Part shown: one piece after another, positions 23,612 to 33,767 of the stretch | Layout of the letters: each line of letters begins with the position of its first letter | How positions within the stretch are numbered: position 1 is the first letter of the stretch | Assembly (NCBI GenBank): GCA_003996215.1 | Contig: QJPP01001831.1 | Coordinates: 62,001 to 126,000, forward strand | DNA from: Jaltomata sinuosa | Taxonomy: Eukaryota; Streptophyta; Magnoliopsida; Solanales; Solanaceae | Direction of reading: 5' to 3' | DNA length: 64,000 nt | The notes under the pieces: model-generated | Database searches by the model: none | What the model was told of the DNA's origin: nothing | What the model saw: the letters and a program-made list of their open reading frames with translations, nothing else | Program-made: the position numbers and the translations under genes

Positions 23612-23755
23612 GGCTCGGGTACCACACCTGGTACAGGTGTAACTAACGATTGGCACAGGTACCACGCTTGGTAAGGGTATAACAAATAGTTGGCTCGGGT
23701 ACCATGCCTGGTATGGAATACTAACGGTTGGCTCGGGTACCACGCCTGGTACTAG
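23612..23755 (+). repeat. hairpin-word array in LTR A (about 40 bp units, 4 copies)
   Basis: Each unit holds ggctcgggtaccacgcctggtac or a variant, in which gtacca and tggtac form a short inverted repeat. The 3' LTR has the same array at about 31025-31170. Confidence 0.7.
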
Positions 23756-24170
23756 TTTATTTTACTGTATCATTACATTGATATTATTGCATTGAATTGA
23801 CTGTTATTGGTTCTGTGAGTGGACCGGGCAATTTTTTTGAATTATGATATATGTTGGTGGTCCTTGAGTGACCGAGAATCCTGTTATATATGTTGAGTTG
23901 GTCTTGGATTAGGCCGGGTTATCTGTTTAACACTTAGGTGTTGTTTAGAAGGGATCCCAGGGTGGGTCCGGGCTAGACAAAAAGGATGATTTATTGATTC
24001 TGTGATTATTGTTTAGAGTTATAAAAGGTGGATTTCATGCGGGAACAAGCTAGGTAGAAACTTGTAGTCTAGGGGAGCCTATTGACTTATTGCATGTTTT
24101 TCGTACTTATACTTGATTTGCTGTACTGATTATACACTGTTTTATTTGGAATTGGCTGATGATCCCACTA

Positions 24171-24189
24171 GTACACGGTGGTTGTGTAC
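24171..24189 (+). other. conserved U5/R hairpin GTACAC/GTGTAC
   Basis: gtacac (24171-24176), a 7 nt loop, then gtgtac (24184-24189), followed by tgatactgcac. The equivalent hairpin is kept in other Tekay-like LTRs with different loops. Confidence 0.55.
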
Positions 24190-24617
24190 TGATACTGCAC
24201 TTGCTTATTTTTCTTGTAAGTACATGAAATCTTCCGACAGTTGATGCACGACCTCACTTGTAGGCCGGACTGTTCCAGATATCAAGAGTGAGCTATTCGA
24301 CCAAGCCGCCTTGGTGTTTATCCTTGAGTTGTAGCCTAATTGTTTTGGGCTTAGACTATATCTTTATTGTTTTAAGTTTTGGGGTTGCATCCCCGTACTC
24401 TAGTATTGGTAGTGTTTGGTATGATGACTTTTAGATTCTAGGGGAATTTCCGCAAGTTTTATTTCAAGGAAAGGCCTTTCGCATTATTTGAATTGCTAGT
24501 TTATTTTCTGTTTGCTGGTTTTTGGCTGTTAGTCTAGGCTAAGGGTTGAACTCTACTGGTTTGCTCATCCGGGGGTTGGGTGGGTGCCACTTACGATGGT
24601 CTAGGTTATGACAAAGA

Positions 24618-24629
24618 TGGTATCAGAGC
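24618..24629 (+). other. primer binding site, initiator Met-tRNA (element A)
   Basis: tggtatcagagc four bases after the LTR end. Confidence 0.9.
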
Positions 24630-24832
24630 CCTAGGTTCATTGATCTCGTCGTACCAAACAAGTCTAGTAGAGTCTTGCGGAACGGTGCGGAGATGTCCGT
24701 ACTTTTCTTCGAAAGGCTATGGGGCTTTAGGAGAACTATCTCTTCCTTCTTTCCTTCGTGCTATAACTTGATTCCAATTGGTATCTGGTAACACAAATTG
24801 GTATCTAATCTCATTCAATCTTCTGTCCGCAG

Positions 24833-26110
24833 ATGGTTAACACAAGTAACAACGGAGCTAGAGCAGCGGTCCCAACAGCAGGCCCAACTGTCCGTGGTAG
24901 AGGCAGGAGAAGGGACAGAGGATGAGGTAGAGCTGCACCCGCCAGGGGTGGAGCTCGAGCGACTATTAGAGAGCGTGAAGTGACCCCTCCCCCACCTCAG
25001 GAATATGTTGCTGAAGATGTAGAAGTTGTGGCTGAAGATGGTAAGGCACATGAGAAGGCATCACCGGTTGAGGGTGCAAGCCTCTGTACTATGACACCAG
25101 AAGCTTTTCAGCAGGCTTGGAATATTTTGAGTGGGTTGGTTGGTACTGGATCCATACCCGCGGCTTTTGCAAACTAGGCCTTGGATACTCAGGCAGCGGT
25201 TACTACAACGCCTAGGATGGATGCAGCTTCAGGCACAAATGACTTCTTCAGGCCAATGCTAGGCCCAGTGATGACAGGGAATGAGCATGAGATGGTGACC
25301 AAGTTTCTCAAGCTGAAACATCCTACATTTCAGGGTACTCATAGGGAGGATGCTTATGAATTCATCTTGGATTGCTATGAGAGGTTGCACAAGTTGGGTA
25401 TTGTACGTCAGCATGGGGTTGAGTTTTTCACATTTCAGTTGCAGAGTGATGCTAAGCAATGGTGGAGGTCTTATATAGAGTGCCGGTCTTCTGTTCTACC
25501 CCCACTGACTTGGGAACAGTTCCACGCTTTGTTTTTAGAGAAGTACGTACACCGTACTTTAAGGGACCGAAAAAAGGATGAGTTGTTGAACTTGAAGCAG
25601 GGTAGCATGTCAGTCTCTACTTATGAGGCTAAGTTCCACGCCTTATCTCATTTTGCCACATAGATGTTGGGTTTCGAGGAGGAACGGGTCTGGTTGTTTG
25701 TGAAGGTTTTGAATACTGAGCTACAGGTACTGTCACTGCATATGACTTCTTCAGGGAAGAGCTTTAATGATGTGGTGGATTATGTGAAGATACTTGAGGG
25801 AGTCAGGAAGGCGGGGCTGGCTAAGGCATTAGCCAAGAAGCCTCAGAATGAGGGAAATTATGATGGTTTGTCTTCCAGGGGTCATAATCAGCAGGTATAC
25901 TCAACCCATCCTATTCGGTCAGCTCTGCCAGCTGCTACAGGTGGTCGTCAGGGAGCTCATAATCAGTATTCAACTCCGAGAGCCCAGGGAGCATCTTATA
26001 CATCAGCTAGCAGGCCTACACTTGACCGTGGTTGCTTCCATTGTAGTGATCTGGGCCACCTTAAGAGGGAGTGCCCACTCAGGCAGACAGGTAATCAGGG
26101 TCAGCAGTAG
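24833..26110 (+). pseudogene. gag: element A gag
   Basis: Capsid-nucleocapsid protein of a chromovirus. The frame opens at ATG 24833 and stays in one phase to 26110, but has TGA at 24923 and TAG at 25175, 25661 and 26108. The retrotransposon gag core spans about 25290-25660 (KLKHPTFQG, FTFQLQSDAKQWW, FLEKYVHRTLRDRKKDELLNLKQGSMSV). A CCHC zinc knuckle with C-x2-C-x4-H-x4-C spacing is at 26033-26074 and has all four ligands. The Arg/Gly-rich N-terminus (VRGRGRRRDRG) precedes the first stop. The stops sit where relatives have Gln or Arg and read as CAG to TAG or CGA to TGA. Confidence 0.85.
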
Positions 26111-26676
26111 TCTAGAGCGGTGGTCTCGGCAGGTAGAGACGGTAATTCTATAGGTCATCCACAGGGTGGGTGAGGAAACTTTCAGGGAGGCCGAGGGGAC
26201 AGAGGGAATAGCGGCGCAGGCAGAGGTGCAACGCAGTCGGCTTGGGAAGTTTCTCGAATTGATGATCGGGCTCATTTCTATGCATTTCAAGGGAGAACTG
26301 AGGTGGAAGCATCATATGCGGTGATCACAGGTACCATTCTTGTCTGCGATAAAATTGATTCCGTATTATTTGACCCAGGTTCTACATATTCTTATGTATT
26401 TTTGGGTTTTGCATTGGGTCTGGAATTGATTTGTGATATCCTTGATTCCCCTATATATGTTTCTACCCCGGTTGGAGAGTCTGTGATTGTGACTCATGTT
26501 TATCGTGACTGTTCTGTTGTGTTTGTGGGATTGCATACTTAGGTAGACTTGGTCTAGATATGGCTAATTTTGATATTATCTTGGGCATGACCTGGATGTC
26601 CCCTTATCATGTTGTGTTGAACTGTAACACCAAGACTGTGGCTCTAGAGATTATAGGTAAGGATAGACTAGAGTGA
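26111..26676 (+). pseudogene. element A protease
   Basis: Retropepsin part of the polyprotein. The active-site segment LFDPGSTYSYV lies near 26364-26397 in the gag frame. The conserved second half, with DIILGMTWMSPYHVVLNC (about 26570-26625), is in the next frame, so a single-base frameshift lies near 26543-26560. TGA at about 26171 and TGA at about 26674 are further lesions. The protease would have cut the Gag-Pol precursor inside the virus-like particle. Confidence 0.75.
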
Positions 26677-27534
26677 GAAGGTGTGTACAAGCCTAAGCCA
26701 GTTAAGGTCATATCATTCGTTCGGGCTAGAAAGCTAGTGGGGAGAGGGTGTCTAGCCTTCTTGGCTCATCTTCGGGATGATAGTGTGGAGTCCCTATCTA
26801 TTGAGTCAGTTCCGGTGGTTTCTGAGTTTCTAGAGGTGTTTCTAGCGGATTTGCCTGGTATGCCTCTGGATAGGGATATCAACTTCTGTATTGATCTGGA
26901 GCCAGACACTCGTCCCATTTCTATTCCTCTGTATCGTATGGCTCCGACAGAGTTAAGGTAACTTAAGACTCAGCTACAGGAACTCCTAGATAAGAGATTT
27001 ATTCATCCCAGTGCATTGCCTTGGGGTGCTGTTGTTTTTTTTGTAAGGAAAAAAGATGGTAGTATGCAGATGTGCATATATTATAGGCAGTTGATCAAGG
27101 TGACCATCCGAAATTAGTACCCTCTACCCCGCATTGATGATTTATTTGACCAGCTTCGGGGTACATTAGTGTTTTCAAAAATTGACTTGAGGTCGGGGTA
27201 CCATCAATTAAGGATTAGGCCTGAGGACATTCCTAAGACTGCTTTTCGGACTTGGTATGGGCATTATGAGTTCCTATTAATATCGTTTGGTTTGACCAAT
27301 GCGCTGGCAACATTCATGAGTTTGATAAATGGGGTATTTAAGTCGTATTTGGATTCTTTCATGATTGTGTTTATCGATGATATTTTGATCTACTCCAAGA
27401 GTAGGGAGGAGCATACTAATCATCTTCGTATTGTTTTGGACATCTTGAGACGCCAAAAGCTATATGCGAAGTTCACTAAGTGTGAGTTTTGGTTGACTTC
27501 AGTTGCATTCTTGGGGCATGTAGTATCAGAATAG
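26677..27534 (+). pseudogene. element A reverse transcriptase
   Basis: Gypsy-class reverse transcriptase. Recognisable blocks: LPGMPLDRDINFCIDLEP (about 26850-26900), the polymerase finger region around 27000-27070, YPLPRIDDLFDQLRG (about 27118-27160), FSKIDLRSGYHQLRI (27173-27217), FGLTNALATFMSLIN (27288-27333), and the catalytic FIDDILIYSK (about 27370-27400), where FIDD is the usual YxDD box with two aspartates kept. Stops: TAA near 26959, TAG near 27115, and TAG at 27532. All are single transitions from a Gln codon of related elements (CAA or CAG). Confidence 0.85.
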
Positions 27535-28194
27535 GGGGTGATGGTGGATCCCCAAAAGATTGAGGTAGTCAAGAGTTGAGCCCGGCCTAGCTCTGTGACC
27601 GAGGTGAGGAGTTTTGTTGGGCTCTCAGGGGACTACCGGATGTTTGTTAAGGATTTTGTGTCTATTGCTACTCACCTGACCAGGCTGACATAGAAAGATA
27701 TACCATTTGTGTGGTCTGACAAGTGCGAGGATAGATTCCAAAAGCTCAAGACACTTCTGACCACGACTCCTATATTGTCCTTGCCGGTTGAAGGTAAAGA
27801 CTTTATTGTTTACTGTTATGCTTCACATTCTAATTTGGGTGCTGTGTTGATGTAGGATAGGAATGTGATATCCTATGCATCTAGGCAGCTGAAGGTGCAT
27901 GAGAGGAACTATCCTACTTATGACTTAGAATTGGCAGCACTGGTCTTTGCACTGAAGATTTGGAGACACTATCTCTATGGTGTCAAGTGTGAAGTGTTCA
28001 CTGATCATCACAGTCTGCAGCATGTATTCACTCAGAAGATTTTGAATTTGAGGCTGAGAAGGTGGATGGATTTATTGAAGGACTATGATGTGACTATTCA
28101 GTACAATCTGGGTAAGGCTAATGTGCTGGCAGACACATTGAGCCGGAAAATAGTTATCATGGGTAGTTTGGCTTGTTTGGGGGTGTCCAAATGA
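27535..28194 (+). pseudogene. element A RNase H
   Basis: Tether and RNase H domain of the polyprotein. VRSFVGLSGDYRMFVKDF (about 27605-27660) is the RT connection. DRNVISYASRQLKVHERNYPTYDLELAALVFALKIWRHYLYG-type sequence begins at about 27856, and FTDHHSLQHVF with its catalytic Asp is at about 28000. It ends with ADTLSRK at 28130. Stops at about 27578 (TGA for Trp), 27691 (TAG for Gln), 27853 (TAG for Gln) and 28192 (TGA). It would have removed the RNA strand during reverse transcription. Confidence 0.8.
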
Positions 28195-29340
28195 CCACTA
28201 GCAAGGGAAATTCGGGCTTTAGAGGCCAAGTTCATACACTTGGGTGTTTCATGAAAGGGTGGGTTATTGTCCAGCATTGAGGTCAAAGCCACCTTCATAT
28301 AGGAAATAAAGGCCAAACAATTTCAGGATCCATAACTGAGTAAACTTTGAGGTAAGATAATATCCGGGGAATCCAGGGACGTCACGTTAGACTCTGGTGG
28401 AGTACTAAATTTTAGAGAGAGGATTTATATTCCTCGGGTTGATAATATAATTCAAAAAATATTGGCGGAAGCCCATGGTTCGCGGTACTCAATTCATCCG
28501 GGTGTGACCAAAATGTACATGAACTTAAGACAGCATTACTGGTGGCCCGGAATGAAAATGGACATAGTTGACTTTGTTTCCAAATGTCAGAACTGCCGGC
28601 AGGTAAAGTATGAGCATCAGAGACCTATTAGACTACTCCAAAGAATGCCAATTCTAGAGTGGAAGTGGGAAAGGATAGCCATGGACTTCGTGGCGGGTCT
28701 TCCCAAGACATTAGGGAAGTATGACTCATTTGGGTCATTGTTGATAGGATGACCAAGTCCGCTTATTTTATTCCAGTCAGGGTAGATTACAATTCTCAGC
28801 AATTGGCTAAGATATACGTGAAGGAGATTGTGAGATTGCATGGGGTGCCACTGTCCATCATTTCAGACGGGTACACAGTTCACCTCTAAATTTTGGGGCA
28901 AGCTACATGAAGAGTTGGATATACAACTCACTTTTAGCACAACCTTCCATCCTCAGACTGATGGTCAGTCAGAGAGGATGATCTATGTATTGGAGGACAT
29001 GCTGAGAGCATGTGTGATGGACTTCGGGGGGTCATTGGGACCAGTTTCTACCATTGTGCGAGTTCTCATAGAGCAATAACTATCACTCCAGTATTGACAT
29101 GGCACCATTCGAGGCGTTGTATGGGAGGAGCTGCAGATCACCGATTAGGTGGTTTGAGAAAGGCGATGTAAAGCCTTTGGGAGTGGAATTGGTAAAGGAA
29201 GCACATGAAAAGGTAAGGGGCATTCAGGCCAAATTGCTAGCTGCCCAAAGCAGGCAGAAGGAGTATACAGATCGCAAGGTTCGGGACATGGAATTTCAGG
29301 TTGGTGAACAAGTATTGTTGAAAGTGTCACCAATGAAGGG
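28195..29340 (+). pseudogene. element A integrase
   Basis: DDE integrase. The HHCC zinc-binding module is intact: H-x6-H in AHGSRYSIHPG and C-x2-C in KCQNC (28462-28600). The core's first Asp is in AMDFVAGLP (about 28680). The second-Asp motif (expected SDRGTQFT type) is shifted by a small deletion near 28867. The Glu block is in HPQTDGQSERMI (about 28950-28983). A further frameshift lies between 29030 and 29099, after which APFEALYGRSCRSPIRWFE continues. A base change also shifts frame near 28740. Confidence 0.85.
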
Positions 29341-29790
29341 AGTTATGTGGTTTGGTAAGAAGGGCAAGCTTAGCCCTCAGTTCATCGGTCCGTTTGAGGT
29401 TCTTAAGATTATGGGGCCAGTGGCTTACAAGTTAGGACTGTCGCCCAGTTTGTCGGGTGTCCATTCGGTATTTCATGTATCTATGCTTAAGCGATACCAT
29501 GGGGATGGGGACTACATCATCAGGTGGGATGAGGTGTTTTTTGATAAAGATCTTTATTATGAAGAGGAACCAGTCTTGATTCTTGCTCGGGATGTACGGA
29601 AGTTGAGGAAAAGGTGATTGATATGGTAAAGGTTCTGTGGAAGGATCGTCCAGGTGAGGAAGCCACTTGGGAAACCAAGAAGGACATGCGGGACAAGTAC
29701 CCTTATTTGTTTGAGGATTCAGGTACTACACTTTCTTTCTTTTATTTTCATAAATTCGGGTTTGGTCATTCGAGGATGAACGATGGGTAA
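29341..29790 (+). pseudogene. element A integrase C-terminus and chromodomain
   Basis: The GPY/F module (GKLSPQFIGPFEVL, about 29368-29410) and SLSGVHSVFHVSMLKRYHGDGDY are in the frame ending at 29617. The chromodomain follows in another frame: KVLWKDRPGEEATWETKKDMRDKYPYLF, written here only as its key residues W, E-E-A-T-W-E and YPYLF (about 29630-29720). In chromoviruses this domain steers integration toward heterochromatic histone marks. It ends near 29789, just before the polypurine-like gatgaacgatggg. Confidence 0.8.
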
Positions 29791-29802
29791 ATTGGTATTT
29801 GT

Positions 29803-31276
29803 TGTAATGACCGGGTCCGTCGTTATGGGTAGTCCAATCGTGCCAAGTTTTAGAGTTAGAAAACTCTGGGTTTGGGAGTTTGAAATTCTTGGCTAGGCTA
29901 GCCTCGGCCAAATTTGGAGCAAGGTGGAGTCTAGGGCAATCCAGGTAAGGATTGAGTTTAATATCTTGTGGTGAGTTAGTTTTCCTTGTAGCTAACATAT
30001 AAAGGAGTCTAGGAGACTTTTCGGAATCGAATTCAGGTAAGTAGAACTCCCGAAATCGAGGTTGACATAAAGGTATTGTTCCGAGACATCAGAAAATTGG
30101 TGTGTTGTAAAATGGACTAGTTTTGGAGGTTTTACGACTTACTGTCCCGTGTCAACTGCCATAGAGGTTGACACTCCGCCACAACGACCTCCGCTATAGC
30201 AAAGAAATTACCACTACAGCGGAAGTCAACGTCGGTCAGCCTCCTCCATAGCGGACGACTCTGCTACGCCGGCACCTCTATAGAAGAGCATGATGGGATT
30301 TATTGCAGAAACTTCCCCAAAATAGTTCAGTTTTTCTTGAAATGTTTTGAGAGAAGAAGGGGGCGATTTTGGGCGATTTCTACCAGTTTTCTACTATTTT
30401 TCGTCCTAAAGGTAAGGATTCTACTCCCCAAACTTCGTACTACTTTTCCTACGCGGTAGAATTTCTAGGTGGAAACTTGGGGAAAGGTTGGAATAACCTA
30501 GGTATGGTAGAATCCGGGGAAGAAGGGGGATTCTAGGCATGAAAGTTCTTGGGTATTGTTAAAAATATGGTATTATGATCGTATGTTGTTAAATTCTCTA
30601 TTTTTACCCATGAAAATGATAGAACAAGGGAAATTAATGGCGGGAAGCCCGGGAAAAAGGGTAGGATGATCATGGGTGGCCTGGGGGTCTGTGATTTGGT
30701 GTAATCCGGGTAATGTGCAAGCCTTGTTTGTTAATTTGAGTACTTGTATATTGTTTTAGACCAAGAACGAGAAAGGAATCCAGAACATGGGAAAGCTCGG
30801 GTTGAGTAGAGCTTAGATCATTTCGAGTAAGGTGATGGCTTACGATTCCTGTGAATGTTGTATATTTTGTACTCTTATCTAAGTGTTTGTATGAATTGCA
30901 TGGCTTAGATGAATTATGTAGAATGTCTAAGGGTCTTGTTTTACTATCTGTGAATTAAATGGTGTGTTTCTTGTTGGTTTACAAGTTGTTTGTTCATTAT
31001 TTGACTGTGGATTATTGACATTTTGTTGGCTCGGGTACCACGCCTAGTACGGGTATAACTAACGATTGTCAAGGGTACCACGCCTTGTATGTGTATAACA
31101 AATGGTTGGCTCGGGTACCACGCCTGGTACGGAATACTAACGGTTGGCTTGGGTACCATGCCTAGTACGAGTTTATTTTACTGCATCATTGCATTGATAT
31201 TATTACATTACATTGACTATTATTGGTTCCGTGAGTGGACTGAGATGTTTTATTGAATTGTGATATTCGTTGGTGG
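29803..31276 (+). repeat. element A 3' LTR, truncated
   Basis: Begins tgtaatgacc and follows the 5' LTR closely for 1.47 kb (cassette at about 30175-30290, word array at about 31025-31170). It then breaks off at 31276, where the sequence switches to an unrelated LTR on the opposite strand. Confidence 0.85.
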
Positions 31277-32247
31277 TCGGAAACCATGAATTTACACGTA
31301 GAAACTGATTTCATAAACTTTCACCAATTTTAGATCAAAACCCTAGTTTCATGAGTTCATAAATCAAATTAAGAATTGGCCTTAAAATCATGAATAGGAA
31401 ACCACTTATAGAAATTCATGCAAAACCATCCAATTTAGAGTTGGAGCTTATAGAAGAATCATGAGGAAACAATTTATAGATAACCCATGAGAATTTGGGT
31501 AAGAACCCTAATTTAGAAATTCATAATAATCAATTTAGAAGGTAGGGTTTTGGGAACAAGGGTGAAAGTAACCCATTGTCAAAAACCCACATACCTTGGT
31601 GGAAGATTACTCACTTGATTGGGAAAAGAATTAGGAGACTTGACTTGGAGCTTGGAGACTTGAACTTGAGAGAAATTTTCCTCTTTGAGTGAAGAATGAT
31701 GAACTTAAGAGAGACTTAGGGTAATATGGGTGAAAACCCTTCTAAAAGTAGTCAAAATGATTTCACTTAATACATAATAGGGTGGAAAATGACCAAAATA
31801 CCCCTAGAAATTAATTCAGAAAAAGCTGGAAATTGGTCAACTTCAATGATCACGAGTGGATTCTATGACTCGTAGACATTTCCACGACTCGTGGATCCCT
31901 AATCGTGGAAACTGCCAAAAATTTCAATCTGTAGGAGACTTACTATGGTTCAACAGGATGACTCGTGGAAGCTTCCACGAGTCGTAGAACCTAATCGTGG
32001 AACTCAGGGAAATTGACTGACCTCTGATCGACTTCCATGAGTCACACGATCCATAGAAACTTCTACGAGTCGTGGAAGTGATTCGTGGTTGTTAGTACTG
32101 AGGTTGGTCTGCAGGACTGGGATCACGAGTCATTCCCACAACTCGTAGAACCTTACACGACTCATGGACTTGACTCGTGGTCCCTGGAAGTCTGAAATTT
32201 TTGGCAAGTCTGATTTTAAAAGCTGGATATATATCCGGGGTGTTACA
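31277..32247 (-). repeat. family D LTR fragment, minus strand
   Basis: The reverse complement starts tgtaacacccc at 32247 and matches 62059-63240 in its distal part (for example plus 31440-31520 against 62990-63080). It is cut at 31277. In minus-strand direction the cassette is at about 32190-31840. Confidence 0.75.
31840..32190. other. word cassette CCACGA/TCGTGG
   Basis: About ten occurrences of acgactcgtgg-like words in both directions. They include a perfect 15 bp inverted repeat with 7 bp arms (tccacga/tcgtgga) and 1 bp spacer at 31881-31895. Confidence 0.8.
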
Positions 32248-32563
32248 GAGTTACTTTCCGAAGAAGACACTCGAATTAAAATTTGAAGATCTTGTGAAAT
32301 AATTTTATTGTATTTATTCATTTTGGCTAATGATAGGCGAATTTTAGGCCATCTCTTTCTTTGGATTCTTCGAGTTTTGGAGAGTCTTTTTCTCTAACTC
32401 TGAAGAATCGGGATATTTATTTAATCTCCTCATTTGAAAAAATGGGTTAAGTCGGGAGCCACCATTGTAGATTTTGAAGGATGCCTAACACCATTCCTTC
32501 GGAATAACTTGAACCTTTACCTAGAATCTAACTAGTTTCGTACACTAAATTTGTTCAATTATT
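32248..32563 (+). repeat. Tat/Ogre-like LTR end fragment
   Basis: Contains gggagccaccatt...ggatgcctaacacc...cttgaacctttacctagaatct, a phrase I associate with the LTR end region of Tat/Ogre elements. No coding sequence. Confidence 0.4.
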
Positions 32564-33720
32564 GGTAAGAAGCAGGATATCTCAGATTTTATGTATAGGT
32601 GCTTGAACTATCAGCAGGTGAAGTACCAGAACCAGAGACCAAGTGGCTTGACTCAGCAGCTATCCATTCCTGAGTGGAAATAGGAGTGGATAACTATGGA
32701 CTTCATAGTGGGCTTGCCATATACTTTGCGGAGATTTGATGCTATTTGGGTTATCATGGATAGGTTGATGAAGTAAGCTCACTTTCTTCCAGTTTAGACT
32801 TCTTACAGTTCATAAAGATTGGCTCAGATCTACATTTGGGAGATTGTTTGTTCTCATAGGGTGCTTATTTTTATCATTTCCGACCATGGTACTCAGTTTA
32901 CTTCATGTCTCTAGAGGTCTATTTAGAGAGAGTTGGGTACTTGAGTTGATCTTCGCATTACTTTTCACCCGCAGACTGATGGTCAATCGGAGCATACTAT
33001 TCAAGTTTTAGAGGATATATTATGGGACCAGTTTTTAGTCTTGGCAGAGTTTGCGTATAATAATAGCTACCACTGCAGTATTGAAATGGTTCTATTTGAG
33101 GGGTTATATGGTAGGTGGTAAAGGTTTTCAGTGGGTTGTTTGATGCTTTTGAGGTTAGGTTATGGGGTACTTACTTGCTATGTGATTCTATGGATAGAGT
33201 TTGGGTCATTCAAGAGAGACTTTGTACTGCCCAGAGTAGGCAGAAGAGTTATACTAATCGGAGTGTTCGAGACTTAGAGTTTATGGTTGGTGACCGAGTG
33301 TTCCTTCATGTGTCACCCATGAAGGACGTGAAGAGTTTCGGGAGGACGGGCAAGCTTAGCCCTAGGTTTATTAGGCCATTTGAGATCCTTCATTATAGTG
33401 GGGAGGTAGCATATGAGATAGCCTTGCCTCCTTATCTTTCAGGTGTTCACCCCGTTTTCCATGTTTCTATACTGAGACGTTATGTTCTGGATGAGTCCCT
33501 TGTGCTTTAGTGGGATTGAATCCAGTTTGATGAGTCTTTAACATTTGAGAAGGAGATTTTTCTTATTTTTTATCGGCAGGTTAGAAAGTTAAGGTCCAAG
33601 GAGATTCCGTCAGTTAAGATTCAGTAGAGTGATCGTCTTGTTGAGGAGGCTACTAGGGAGATTAAGCACGACATACATACCCGTTATCTTCACCTTTTCG
33701 AGCCTTCAGGTACCTTCCTT
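32564..33720 (+). pseudogene. family C integrase and chromodomain remnant
   Basis: 3' end of a chromovirus polyprotein. The CxxC half of the zinc module (RCLNYQQVK, second Cys replaced by Tyr), the TMDFIVGLP core start (about 32697), an HPQTDGQSE-like block (about 32970) and the 131-residue frame 33115-33510 are readable. The last has AQSRQKSYTNRSVRDLEFMVGD, the GPY/F region with Pro to Arg-Pro change (RFIRPFEIL) and SGVHPVFHVSILRRY. A chromodomain-like tail (VRKLRSKEIPSV...VEEATRE) runs to about 33700, with Trp lost from the TWE motif. Everything before the integrase is absent. It continues into the LTR at 33768. Confidence 0.75.
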
Positions 33721-33767
33721 TCTTTAACTTTCTAGGATGAATGTTCTTTTAGTAGTGGATGTTTGGG

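Larger units (their letters stand above)
22368..24613 (+). repeat. element A 5' LTR (2,246 bp)
   Basis: Begins tgtaacaacc and ends gttatgaca, followed by the primer site. Matches the 3' LTR from 29803 (tgtaatgacc). Inside, in order: CpG cassette 22740-22870, a four-unit array of gggtacc...ggtac words 23612-23755, and the GTACAC/GTGTAC hairpin 24171-24189. The frame at 22887-23120 is not supported. Confidence 0.9.
22368..31276 (+). mobile_element. element A: Tekay/Del chromovirus
   Basis: Most complete element of the window: 5' LTR 22368-24613, primer site 24618-24629, gag-pol 24833-29790, 3' LTR from 29803, cut off at 31276 after 1,474 of about 2,246 bp. Domain order gag, protease, RT, RNase H, integrase, chromodomain is that of chromoviruses. 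The frame is broken by about a dozen stops and at least three frameshifts, so it is dead. It sits inside family C LTR copy 1. Because the 3' end is lost, no target duplication can be tested (the left flank is tattt). Confidence 0.9.

Noticed and set aside
23612..23755. CRISPR-like direct repeats
   Set aside because: Units vary, spacers are not unique, and the array is inside a plant LTR and duplicated in the 3' LTR.
32564..33720. Endogenous pararetrovirus fragment
   Set aside because: The integrase and chromodomain order and the adjoining LTR are those of a chromovirus; no pararetroviral movement or coat motif seen.
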